18,025 nt of DNA from Clostridia bacterium BRH_c25 (GTDB taxonomy: Bacteria; Bacillota_A; Clostridia; Lutisporales; Lutisporaceae): NCBI GenBank assembly GCA_001515955.1, contig LOES01000211.1, positions 1 through 18,025 on the forward strand. The letters run 5' to 3'. Every line of letters starts with the position of its first letter. Positions within the stretch are counted from its first letter, which is position 1. The position numbers and the translations under genes were made by a program. The notes beneath the pieces were generated by a model that searched no databases, was not told the DNA's origin, and was given only the letters and a program-made list of their open reading frames with translations. Of this stretch, positions 5,931-13,400 are shown piece by piece.

Positions 5931-7098
5931 CATTACCACCTCCAAACCAGATTTTCAGCATTTCTTCTTCGAACTTGGCCTTTTTTATTGAAAAATCCAG
6001 AAGAGTTCTTGGAAGAGTGATATTTCTCTTGATGCTTCCGGCCTTTATAATGAGCTGGTCACCTTTCTGATTCAGTGAAAGGTCTTTTTTATCCATGAAA
6101 GGCATGGCTATTGCAAGGATATAATCCTCTCCATCCTTACTAACACTCTGAGCTCTTCCATTATATTTTATTTCCACAGGACTCTCTCCCTTGAAAACCT
6201 CTTCCGCCATTCTCTTAAGCATTTTAATTCCCACAACCTCAGTCTCAAACAGGGGGGCATAATATATTGGTATGGGAGTGAAGCTGTCAATAATATCCTC
6301 CTTGTATTTTCTTTGAATATCCTTCCATACCTTGAAATATTCATCTGTTACATTCTCAGGAATCACTCTGTTTACAACCACAGCATCTACATTGAAGTCA
6401 TAGATGTTCAGATAAGTGAAGCTGCGCTGCGCTTCCTTTATAACCATTTTTTCAGGATTAACTACAATTCTTATACTTGTGACATCCCTGTCGGTGAATA
6501 TTTTCTTCATCTCGTCCAGTTGATAATACATGTTGTCAATCTCATCAAGAACCTGTCCTGAAGGCATCGGTATTTTCAGGATGGATTCTGCAATAGGACC
6601 TGCAACCTTGATAGCTTTTTTCTTGAGGGGGAAAAGCTTCTCCATCCACCACCTGAGCATTTCGGGGAAGCTCAGTAAGGCAAGGGTTTCTCCGGTCGGT
6701 GCACAGTCAATAATTATAACTTCAAACCTGCCTTCCTTGTAGTATTTCAATATTCTGAGAAGACTTAGCAAGTCTTCCATTCCGGGGAAAACAGTCAGCT
6801 CCTGCGTAGTAATATCCTTTACAGCCTTGGCAGTGAAAAGCTCAGTAAAGTATTTCTGGACCTTTCCCCAGCCTTCTTCCACTTCATGTATCGCATCTAT
6901 TTCCTGGGCCCAAAGGTTTTTCCTGAGCTCCACCGGTTCATTGGAAAGCTTCATATCAAAAGAGTCTCCAAGGCTGTGTGCAGGGTCTGTACTTAACACA
7001 AGAGTCTTCTTTCCCTGTTCCGCAATTTTCACTGCAGTCGCAGCAGCTATGCTTGTTTTTCCTACTCCACCTTTTCCGGTATATAAAATAATTCTCAT
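5923..7098 (-). CDS. ArsA/Get3-family ATPase with HSP20-like C-terminal domain
   Basis: This 391-residue protein has the deviant Walker A GKGGVGKT at 8-15, the switch I motif STDPAHS at 36-42 and a switch II motif DCAPTGETLALL near 129-140. The last 65 residues (EDYILAIAMPFMDKKDLSLN onward) fit the HSP20-like domain found at the end of many bacterial ArsA proteins. It has one ATPase half, unlike the two-half ArsA of arsenite pumps, and no arsB, arsR or arsD is nearby. A Get3-like role in handling hydrophobic proteins or in an unknown dimer-driven process is therefore more likely than arsenic export. AGGAGG precedes the ATG at 7098. A MarR-type operator lies 42 bp upstream. Confidence 0.88.
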   Translation of the reverse strand: MRIILYTGKGGVGKTSIAAATAVKIAEQGKKTLVLSTDPAHSLGDSFDMKLSNEPVELRKNLWAQEIDAIHEVEEGWGKVQKYFTELFTAKAVKDITTQELTVFPGMEDLLSLLRILKYYKEGRFEVIIIDCAPTGETLALLSFPEMLRWWMEKLFPLKKKAIKVAGPIAESILKIPMPSGQVLDEIDNMYYQLDEMKKIFTDRDVTSIRIVVNPEKMVIKEAQRSFTYLNIYDFNVDAVVVNRVIPENVTDEYFKVWKDIQRKYKEDIIDSFTPIPIYYAPLFETEVVGIKMLKRMAEEVFKGESPVEIKYNGRAQSVSKDGEDYILAIAMPFMDKKDLSLNQKGDQLIIKAGSIKRNITLPRTLLDFSIKKAKFEEEMLKIWFGGGNDE

Positions 7099-7139
7099 GC
7101 TGCATCCTCCTTAATTTCTATATATTATTTCCCTTTACG

Positions 7140-7162
7140 AATACTACGACATCCGAAGTATT
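7140..7162 (-). promoter_or_regulatory. Second MarR-type operator, upstream of arsA
   Basis: AATACTACG (7140-7148), a 5-nt spacer and CGAAGTATT (7154-7162) form an inverted repeat with 9-bp arms, 8 of 9 positions paired. Arm length, spacer length and half-site (AATAYTTCG) match the operator before the marR gene. This is evidence that MarR controls arsA directly as well as itself. A weak -10 (TAATAT) lies between this site and the ATG. Confidence 0.65.
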
Positions 7163-7192
7163 GAATTTTTAAAACGCCCATTTTGATGGGCG
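7163..7192 (-). terminator. Intrinsic terminator after marR
   Basis: Minus-strand hairpin CGCCCAT/ATGGGCG with a 4-nt loop, followed by TTTTAAAAATT. It begins 2 nt after the marR stop, so arsA is probably not simply read through from marR. Confidence 0.8.
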
Positions 7193-7193
7193 G

Positions 7194-7679
7194 TTATTCA
7201 ATATTTATTTTTTTGATAATATCTCCACTCTGATCATCGGGTATTTTAGCCTGCAGCTTCTTTTGCATGTTGTTCATTATCTTGAAAACGATATTCGTCA
7301 AAAACCGCTCTTCCTCTTCTGTAAGATCATCAACGGCCATATTAATGTAGCTGAGCATCATATCCTTAAGCTTGTCAACCAGCTTCGATCCTTCCTCCGT
7401 GAGTGTCAGTACCACAATTCTCCTGTCAGTCTCACTTCGCCCCCTTTTAATATATCCACTCTTTACAAGTCTGTCGACTATCCCTGTCGCAGTACTCATA
7501 GGAGAGTTTATGTAATCCACCAGCTCAGTCATTGTGGTTTCTTTTCTTTTACCAAGATACAGCAGGGTGAAAAGCTCCGATTTGGAGAACTTTAGATCAA
7601 GATCAATCCATTCTCCCGGAAAGAAAATCTTTTTGATATTATCTATTAATAATTCCACAATATCCTCTGATTCAAACAT
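7194..7679 (-). CDS. MarR-family transcriptional regulator
   Basis: This 161-residue winged-helix regulator carries the typical core: ELFTLLYL, then TMTELVDYINSPMSTATGIV as the recognition region, then SGYIKRGRSETDRR as the wing with the conserved Asp-Arg-Arg, and VVLTLTEEG. Long N- and C-terminal helices would form the dimer. I chose the ATG at 7679 because GGAGG lies 8 nt upstream; a TTG at 7694 lies too close to that site. An inverted repeat just upstream is its likely autoregulatory operator, and a second copy precedes arsA. The ligand is unknown. Confidence 0.93.
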   Translation of the reverse strand: MFESEDIVELLIDNIKKIFFPGEWIDLDLKFSKSELFTLLYLGKRKETTMTELVDYINSPMSTATGIVDRLVKSGYIKRGRSETDRRIVVLTLTEEGSKLVDKLKDMMLSYINMAVDDLTEEEERFLTNIVFKIMNNMQKKLQAKIPDDQSGDIIKKINIE

Positions 7680-7693
7680 TGTTTCATCCTCCA

Positions 7694-7716
7694 AATATTT
7701 CGCATCTCGAAATATC
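7694..7716 (-). promoter_or_regulatory. MarR operator
   Basis: ATATTTCG (7695-7702), a 5-nt spacer CATCT and CGAAATAT (7708-7715) form a perfect 8-bp inverted repeat that extends to 9 bp with one mismatch. It lies between the -10 and the start codon of marR, the usual place for an autorepression site. Confidence 0.75.
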
Positions 7717-7724
7717 TTAATATT

Positions 7725-7753
7725 ATATTATTCCTTTCTATTAATTTTGTCAA
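7725..7753 (-). promoter_or_regulatory. marR promoter
   Basis: On the minus strand, TTGACA (7748-7753), 17 nt, then TAATAT (7725-7730). The operator at 7694-7716 is immediately downstream. Confidence 0.8.
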
Positions 7754-7820
7754 TATAATTAATTGAAATTTATATGACTTTTGCAGTATACTACCTGATA
7801 ACGTTTAAAACCCATAGCAT

Positions 7821-8657
7821 TTAAGGCAATGAATGTACGTAATGTTTCTTCCCGCAAGGGCCAATGACAAATTTTTCCCGGAGGTAGATCAAATCGGGAC
7901 CAAATCGCTCTTCCAGTTCCTTCCGGAATTCGTACAATATCTCCATAATGTACATGTCATGAATGATGACCTCAGTAATAGGCATAACCAATCCCGGATG
8001 CATTGTCCATGCAGCAAGGCTGTCATTACCGAGAGAAGTCATTCCTGCCACTACCTCCTTGTCATCTACACTGAATACAACCCATCGCCCGCCATATTCG
8101 GAAGTAATATGTTCGCTCATATCATGCTGATACACCTTTGCAAAATCAAAGTCCAGCTCACCATAGCATACAATAAGAACCTCTATGCCTCTTTGGGAAG
8201 CTTGCCGCAAAATATCTTCAAGCTCTTCAGCATCTTCTTTCCATACTTCAAGCAATACACGGTATTTTGCACCCTTGATTCCTTCCTTCACTCGGTTTAA
8301 TATAGCTTCATGTCCTGAGATATTCCAAATGTTTTCTCGATTTTGAGAAGATAGTGTATATTGTTCCAACGCTTCCTGCGCAATCTCAAATATTTTCTCT
8401 GCTTTGCGCTTTCTCTGTGCAATCAACTCATTGGTAGGCAATGCTGAGTAAAGTGGAGTACTTTCATGACTTATAATAATATCTCCCCGGCTGACCATGC
8501 CACCAAGCACTTCATAAATTTTTGAGCGTGGTACACCCGAGTTCAGCGATACTGCGTAGCCCGAAAGAGGTGATTTTCCCAGTAATGCAAGGTATGCTTT
8601 CGCCTCATATTCCGTAAAGTTTAAATCCTGCAGAACTCCCAATATCTCCGGTTTCAT
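7821..8657 (-). CDS. TrmB-family transcriptional regulator
   Basis: This 278-residue protein has an N-terminal winged helix (LNFTEYEAKAYLALLG, then SGVPRSKIYEVLGGM), diagnostic of TrmB-type regulators. A helical linker follows (residues about 75-105), then a C-terminal effector domain of the PLD-like TrmB type (RVLLEVWKEDAEELEDILRQ). I chose the ATG at 8657, since AAGGAGG lies 6 nt upstream; a start at 8681 would add 8 residues before the ribosome site. TrmB proteins commonly sense sugars or similar small ligands. The gene is divergent from a DUF2000 gene, with a large palindrome in the shared promoter region, so it probably controls both. Confidence 0.92.
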   Translation of the reverse strand: MKPEILGVLQDLNFTEYEAKAYLALLGKSPLSGYAVSLNSGVPRSKIYEVLGGMVSRGDIIISHESTPLYSALPTNELIAQRKRKAEKIFEIAQEALEQYTLSSQNRENIWNISGHEAILNRVKEGIKGAKYRVLLEVWKEDAEELEDILRQASQRGIEVLIVCYGELDFDFAKVYQHDMSEHITSEYGGRWVVFSVDDKEVVAGMTSLGNDSLAAWTMHPGLVMPITEVIIHDMYIMEILYEFRKELEERFGPDLIYLREKFVIGPCGKKHYVHSLP

Positions 8658-8706
8658 GTTCATCCTCCTTGGAAGAATCAATTTTTATCAGTATACCATT
8701 TTTCCC

Positions 8707-8735
8707 TTGACAGGAACAGCTAAAAAACTTATTAT
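8707..8735 (+). promoter_or_regulatory. Promoter of the DUF2000 gene
   Basis: TTGACA (8707-8712), a 17-nt spacer and TATTAT (8730-8735). The following palindrome overlaps the -10, the classical layout for repression. Confidence 0.75.
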
Positions 8736-8774
8736 ATCAATAGATGCTACTATAGTAGCTACTATTGATATAAT
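8731..8774. promoter_or_regulatory. 44-bp near-perfect palindrome between trmB and the DUF2000 gene
   Basis: The left half (8731-8752, beginning ATTATATCAATAG) pairs with the right half (8753-8774) at 20 of 22 positions, with the centre GCTACTATAGTAGC. It covers the -10 and transcription start region of the rightward gene. It is most likely the operator of the TrmB protein, and in RNA it would form a very stable hairpin in the leader. Far downstream, AAGATGT and ACATCTT could pair across the rest of the leader. Confidence 0.75.
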
Positions 8775-8872
8775 TATAATTTGTAAAGATGTTAATTACA
8801 AGAAGAATTCATTTCGAGTACATCTTGAATTAATCATATTAATCTTAATTATCATAAACAGGAGGTATGAAC

Positions 8873-9334
8873 ATGCTTGAACAATACGAACAGAAAAATC
8901 AACAGGCTTTCAAAACAGTGCTACCCGAAACTCCAAACCGCTGTGTTATTATTATGGACAAAACATTGAACGGAGGGCATTTGGCTAATGCAATTGCCGT
9001 TATTGCCCTTACAGTAGGTCAGAGACATCCGGTACTTGTCGGTGAGCCTTTGGCGGATGCTTCAGGCTTTAGCCATCCGGGGCTGATTCCTACCGGCATA
9101 CCGATGCTGTGCGCATCCCAGGCTGGGCTGGTAAAAATTCGCCGGGAAGCTCTGGATAACGGTTGTGATGTGGTTGATTTTCCAATACAGGGACAACAGA
9201 CAAAAAGTTATTCTGAGTTTATTGAAATGACTGAGCACATCAGGCCTGAAGACATGAAATATACAGGGATAGCTCTGATAGGGCAGAAAAAAACGATAGG
9301 CAGGATAGTAAGGAACCTTGAACTGCTGAGGTAA
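8873..9334 (+). CDS. DUF2000-family protein
   Basis: This 153-residue protein contains the features of DUF2000: RCVIIMDKTLNGGHLANAIA near the start, a central GIPMLCAS, and a C-terminal ALIGQKKTIGRIVRNL. DUF2000 proteins are thought to share the fold of peptidyl-tRNA hydrolase 2, but no reaction is established. I chose the ATG at 8873, as AGGAGG lies 7 nt upstream, rather than an ATG at 8867. It is cytoplasmic, with no signal or membrane segment. It is transcribed alone, and a hairpin terminator follows the stop. The divergent TrmB regulator suggests induction by a small ligand. Confidence 0.88.
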   Translation: MLEQYEQKNQQAFKTVLPETPNRCVIIMDKTLNGGHLANAIAVIALTVGQRHPVLVGEPLADASGFSHPGLIPTGIPMLCASQAGLVKIRREALDNGCDVVDFPIQGQQTKSYSEFIEMTEHIRPEDMKYTGIALIGQKKTIGRIVRNLELLR

Positions 9335-9341
9335 TAAAAGC

Positions 9342-9375
9342 TAATAAACCATCCTGTATACAGAATGGTTTATTA
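9342..9375. terminator. Bidirectional terminator between converging genes
   Basis: TAATAAACCAT (9342-9352) pairs with ATGGTTTATTA (9365-9375), with further CTGTATACAG pairing inside. It lies between the stop of the DUF2000 gene and the stop of the convergent wall-protein gene. On the minus strand TTTTATT follows shortly. Confidence 0.75.
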
Positions 9376-9431
9376 TTAGTTGAAATACAGACTCTCCTTC
9401 TTATATGACAAGTAATTTACACACTCTCACA

Positions 9432-12338
9432 TTACTGCCGTAAATATTTCACTACTGCTTCGGCGATGCACTTTGCCAGCCCGGTCTGCTCCTTCTCATC
9501 GGTCAGCCACTCAAATTCATTGGGATTTGGTACAAAGCCGCATTCGATCAGTATCGAGGGAGTCCATGTACCTCTTGTTACGTAGAAATTTCTGTTATGC
9601 AGGCCTTTATTTTTCCGTTTCAGAGCTTCCAGTACATTGTTGAACACAGTATCAGCCAGCGGCTTTGAAAGCTTTTCACGGTAGAACAGGGAAAAGCCGT
9701 CTACCTTGGAGATGTCAACATTATCCTCCATAGCATTGGCATGAATGGATATGAACATATCAGGCTTTGCATTCCTTGAAGCCGCAAGACGCTCATCAAG
9801 AGATACATTTATATCCTCCGTCCTTGTCATGAGAACTCTCGCCCCAAGCTTTTCCAATTCCGCCTGCAGTTTGAAGGCAACATTCAGATTTATAGTCTTT
9901 TCAGCATATATCAATCCAAGAGGTCCGGTTGCCCCGGAATCACTGCCCCCATGACCGGGGTCAAGCATTATTGTTATTCCGGAAAGAGGCTCATTTCCGT
10001 CATTGGCTTTTACAGGCTTCTTGATATTCAATGCCAGACCTGTGGGGGTCTTTTGCACATAATAACCGCTGATACTTTGATTTTCCTTTAGTGTCAGAAC
10101 ATATTGGGTCCTGTCTCCATCCTTCGAAACAATAACGGAAGAAAAAGGTGAGTTCTCAGGCAATACCGGTGCAACATCCGTGGAAACAGCCGCAAGCGTA
10201 AGACTCAGTGAGACGCCTTCATAATCTGCAATTGCTGCAATCGGATCCGTTACCGTAAGGTTCAGGGTATCCCACCACTCTCCCGTTACGTAACCGGCGC
10301 TCCTCACTATGGGGCTGAATTTGGTTTTAGAGGTATATGTGGTAATATCATTTTTATTCACCCATTGTCCAAGGGACAGCCGGACAAAATTTCCGGTCAT
10401 TCCGGTAATATAATCGGTCATTCCGCTGCAAAGCTCGTAAGCTGCACCGTTTGAAGTAGTAGGTGTCTTATATGTGTTTATGACTTCCTTCTCGACCTTG
10501 GCATAAAAGGGTGAGTTTTTCATTATCACTCCTATTTTGGCAGGTGCTTTAGCGGTCTTGACAGTCCCTTTGTAATTCATTGTATAAACAGGTGCTCCCA
10601 GGTCTATATTCCGGGGGGTGCCTGTGTAGCTCGGTATGGTATATTCGTATGTATATGTTCCTGTATATAGTCCCGAAGCATTCGGCGCTGTGCCCGAAGC
10701 TTTCATTTCATAGCTGCTGTCGCCTATTTTCACTGTTACCTTTGAGCCGATAGGCGCTTTGCAGGAAAGGGTTATTTTCTCTCCCGGCCCGCGGTACTCC
10801 TGCGCCTGGGGAAAGGCTGAAGCCGAAGGAATCTCCGCCTTGTCCATTTTTGCCGGTGACGAAGCCGCAACAGTCCTGTTTATTACACGTGTCGCAGAAG
10901 ATCCCTCCTGAGAAAGCGTAAAGGTATTAGCACCTTTAACCAGAGGTACCAATACTCCGAAGTATCCCTTGGGAGAGCGGTTTTCCACCGGCTTGCCGTT
11001 GAGAAGCAGGGGCTTGCTTGGGTCGGAGGAACCATTAAGATAAAATTTATCAAAGCTTGTTTTTATATCCGCCGAAGGTCGTGAAATGCTGACCGGAATA
11101 TCGGCCGGTACAGTGACGGGTATGCCGTCCTTCTTTTGATACGCCGCTTTAATAGCCGCACTTAATGCCGGATTATTCGTCAGGGATCTGTTGCTGAAGA
11201 AAATGCTTCCTTTGACTTCAGGATTTTCTGAATTCAGTTGAAGCTGCCTTTCAATCTCAGCAACACCATACCATGGGCTTGATGGTCCGACCTCTAAACA
11301 GCGGTATGCCGCTTGTCCGATATACAAGTCCACACCCGTGCCGGATACAGCATCACTCCACCAGTCCAACAGTTTACTGTAATCCGCGATTGCATATCCA
11401 ATATTCCAATATATCTGTGGAGCAATATAATCCAGCAAGCCTTCCTTTACCCATTTTCTGGTATCCGCATACTGATCATAATAGGATTGCATCCCGTTTG
11501 TATCACTTCCAAGTGCATTGGATTTTTTATTCGCCCAAATCCCAAAGGGACTTATTCCAAAACGGACATCTTCACGAGCTGCCTTTATAGCTTTTGACAA
11601 ATCGCTTATAAGCATATTCACATTCGCCCTGCGCCAGTCATCTATATTCTTGTATGTCTTCCCGTATTTGTCAAAAGCTGCTTTATCATTGAAATCCTTA
11701 CCTGGGTAAAAATAATCATCAAAATGAATTCCGTCTATATCATAATTATCAACAATTTCAAGCACTCCTTTGATGACCAGCTCTCTGACCTCAGGAAGCC
11801 CGGGATTATAGTAAAGGTTTCCGTCGGAATGCTTCACTACCCATTCAGGCTTCAATCTGGCGGGATTTGAAGCATCCAGGGAATTAAAATCGTGTTTGGG
11901 TTCACCGGCTTTCTTTTTAGTGATCCTATACGGGTTGATCCATGCATGCAGTTCAATTCCACGCTTATGAGCTTCTGATATCCAGAATTCCAGAGGATCA
12001 AAGTCATTGCCGGGCTTAAGCCCCTGGCTTCCGGTCAAATACTTTGACCAGGGAAAGATTTTCGATTTGTACAATGCATCTGAAGTAGGACGAACCTGAA
12101 GAAAAACAGAGTTAAAGCCCATGTCCTCCGCATTATCCAAAATTTTCAGAGCTTCAATTTTCAATGTTTCAGGATCAACGGTTGGCTTCGAAGGGTAGTC
12201 GATGTTAATCACAGTAGCAACCCATACTCCCCGAAGCTCCTCCTTCTCCAAAGGATCAGGGGCAGCAGCGGCTGTCAATGACGGTAGTGCAAGTGTAAGA
12301 ATGATTAGAAAAATGATGCTCCTTGTAATTTGCTTCAT
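9432..12338 (-). CDS. Secreted glycosidase-like (GHL10) and N-acetylmuramoyl-L-alanine amidase fusion
   Basis: This 968-residue exported protein begins with a signal peptide (about residues 1-26, ending in AAAAP). Residues about 33-400 fit the family-10 glycosidase-like domain (DUF187/GHL10), with LRGVWVATVINIDYPS, FLQVRPTSDALY, HAWINPYRIT and IDGIHFDDYFYPG at 201-213. The middle (about 400-780) is a linker with Ig- and AMIN-like beta segments. Residues 787-968 are an Amidase_3 domain with its zinc ligands His796 (DPGHGG), Glu813 (YAEKTINL) and His866 (SIHAN), and catalytic Glu932 (IECGF). It should cleave the stem peptide from muramic acid in the wall, with the first domain acting on or binding a glycan. 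A single gene, with AAGGAG before the ATG. Confidence 0.92.
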   Translation of the reverse strand: MKQITRSIIFLIILTLALPSLTAAAAPDPLEKEELRGVWVATVINIDYPSKPTVDPETLKIEALKILDNAEDMGFNSVFLQVRPTSDALYKSKIFPWSKYLTGSQGLKPGNDFDPLEFWISEAHKRGIELHAWINPYRITKKKAGEPKHDFNSLDASNPARLKPEWVVKHSDGNLYYNPGLPEVRELVIKGVLEIVDNYDIDGIHFDDYFYPGKDFNDKAAFDKYGKTYKNIDDWRRANVNMLISDLSKAIKAAREDVRFGISPFGIWANKKSNALGSDTNGMQSYYDQYADTRKWVKEGLLDYIAPQIYWNIGYAIADYSKLLDWWSDAVSGTGVDLYIGQAAYRCLEVGPSSPWYGVAEIERQLQLNSENPEVKGSIFFSNRSLTNNPALSAAIKAAYQKKDGIPVTVPADIPVSISRPSADIKTSFDKFYLNGSSDPSKPLLLNGKPVENRSPKGYFGVLVPLVKGANTFTLSQEGSSATRVINRTVAASSPAKMDKAEIPSASAFPQAQEYRGPGEKITLSCKAPIGSKVTVKIGDSSYEMKASGTAPNASGLYTGTYTYEYTIPSYTGTPRNIDLGAPVYTMNYKGTVKTAKAPAKIGVIMKNSPFYAKVEKEVINTYKTPTTSNGAAYELCSGMTDYITGMTGNFVRLSLGQWVNKNDITTYTSKTKFSPIVRSAGYVTGEWWDTLNLTVTDPIAAIADYEGVSLSLTLAAVSTDVAPVLPENSPFSSVIVSKDGDRTQYVLTLKENQSISGYYVQKTPTGLALNIKKPVKANDGNEPLSGITIMLDPGHGGSDSGATGPLGLIYAEKTINLNVAFKLQAELEKLGARVLMTRTEDINVSLDERLAASRNAKPDMFISIHANAMEDNVDISKVDGFSLFYREKLSKPLADTVFNNVLEALKRKNKGLHNRNFYVTRGTWTPSILIECGFVPNPNEFEWLTDEKEQTGLAKCIAEAVVKYLRQ

Positions 12339-12500
12339 AATTTACTCCTTATAAGGCGAATTTTAAATTATTTATGGTTTTTATGGTATTTCTACAAACA
12401 TATTCAAATGCCCTGCCATTTCATCATTTCTTAATGAAACTGTAATAAACCCGTAAAATAACTCTCAATAATTCGGATGTTTTAAGGGTAAACAATTTTA

Positions 12501-12529
12501 TTGACAACATTATAGTATTATTATAAATT
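12501..12529 (+). promoter_or_regulatory. Promoter of the SCP2-aminotransferase-transketolase operon
   Basis: TTGACA (12501-12506), 17 nt, TAAATT (12524-12529). The rest of the gap from 12339 to 12500 is AT-rich. It must hold the leftward promoter of the wall-protein gene, for which I see only weak candidates, and no gene. Confidence 0.7.
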
Positions 12530-12563
12530 GATTATATAGAGTGAGTACTCGCTCTATATAATC
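12530..12563 (+). promoter_or_regulatory. Palindromic operator, TetR-like, directly after the -10
   Basis: A 34-bp palindrome (GATTATATAGAG at one end, CTCTATATAATC at the other, centre GAGTACTC) that fails to be perfect at one symmetric pair only. It begins one base after the -10 element, over the transcription start. The GTGAGTACTCGC core resembles operators of TetR-family repressors; no such intact gene is in the window. Part of it recurs as ATTATATAG at about 12570. Confidence 0.7.
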
Positions 12564-12625
12564 AGTCATATTATATAGTAGGTTGAAATATCGCTAAAAT
12601 CTCAAGTATGAAAGGGGGAATTTCA

Positions 12626-13384
12626 ATGAAAGACCAGTTGACTATGTCCTGCATCAATCTTTATGCGGTGCTTCAGAACATGGAAAACCTGGTAGAACTG
12701 GATCGGGACGCAAAACTACTTATAGAGAATGCAGAAATTGCAATTCAGTTCGCAGTCAGAGGTGGGCCTGCCGCACTATTATCCTTCGAAAACGGCAGGT
12801 GCAGGCTCCAAAAAGGCAAAGGCCGGAGCAATATCTCTCTGTATTTCACTTCACCGGAGCATTTGAACAAAATGTTTGGCGGAAAAGCAAATCCCATACC
12901 TCTCAAAGGGCTGACCAAAACAGGCTTCTTGAAAAATGAATTTACCAAGTTGACCGATCGGCTTACCTACTATCTCAAACCCACTGATGAACTCTTGAAA
13001 AATCCGGAATACCTAAGAATCAACACAATCCTTACAGCCAACACTGCTTTTTTTGCTCTGGCTGAGATAGGCAACAATGATGTGCTAGGTAGATTGAATG
13101 CAGGCAGAATCCCTGATGGTGACATTAATGTATCCATCCTCGGGGAAGGTCCGTCACTTCATCTGAAAGCCCGGAAAGGAAGGCTGGAAGCTGTGAAAGG
13201 AGCAAGCTCGGCACCAAGGGCAATTATGAGCTTTGCAGACATTGAGGCCGCCAACGGTATGCTGAACGGCAAGGTTGACGCCTATACCTGTATTGCATCG
13301 GGAACCATTCAAATGAAAGGCTTTTTACCGATGCTCGATCACATGAACAAGTTACTTTCCCAGGTTCCTGAATATTTGAAATAG
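12626..13384 (+). CDS. Tandem SCP2-like (sterol carrier) domain protein A
   Basis: This 252-residue soluble protein has no signal peptide. Its C-terminal half (about residues 160-245) has the SCP2 pattern: a strand pair, MSFADIEAANGMLNGKVDAY, then IASGTIQMKGFLPML, matching the segment where sterol carrier proteins have their Gly-Lys and the amphipathic closing helix. The N-terminal half repeats the scheme (LYFTSPEHLNKMFGGKANPI), so it seems to be a tandem duplication. SCP2-type domains bind lipids or other hydrophobic ligands in a tunnel. I chose the ATG at 12626, because AAAGGGGG precedes it by 7 nt; an in-frame ATG at 12608 lies before the site. First gene of the operon and paralogous to the gene at 16664. 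No ligand can be read from sequence. Confidence 0.75.
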   Translation: MKDQLTMSCINLYAVLQNMENLVELDRDAKLLIENAEIAIQFAVRGGPAALLSFENGRCRLQKGKGRSNISLYFTSPEHLNKMFGGKANPIPLKGLTKTGFLKNEFTKLTDRLTYYLKPTDELLKNPEYLRINTILTANTAFFALAEIGNNDVLGRLNAGRIPDGDINVSILGEGPSLHLKARKGRLEAVKGASSAPRAIMSFADIEAANGMLNGKVDAYTCIASGTIQMKGFLPMLDHMNKLLSQVPEYLK

Positions 13385-13400
13385 AAGGAGGGATTTAACA

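Noticed and set aside
5923..7098. Arsenite efflux ATPase
   Set aside because: Only one ATPase half, and no arsB, arsR or arsD nearby; the HSP20-like tail fits the non-arsenic subgroup.
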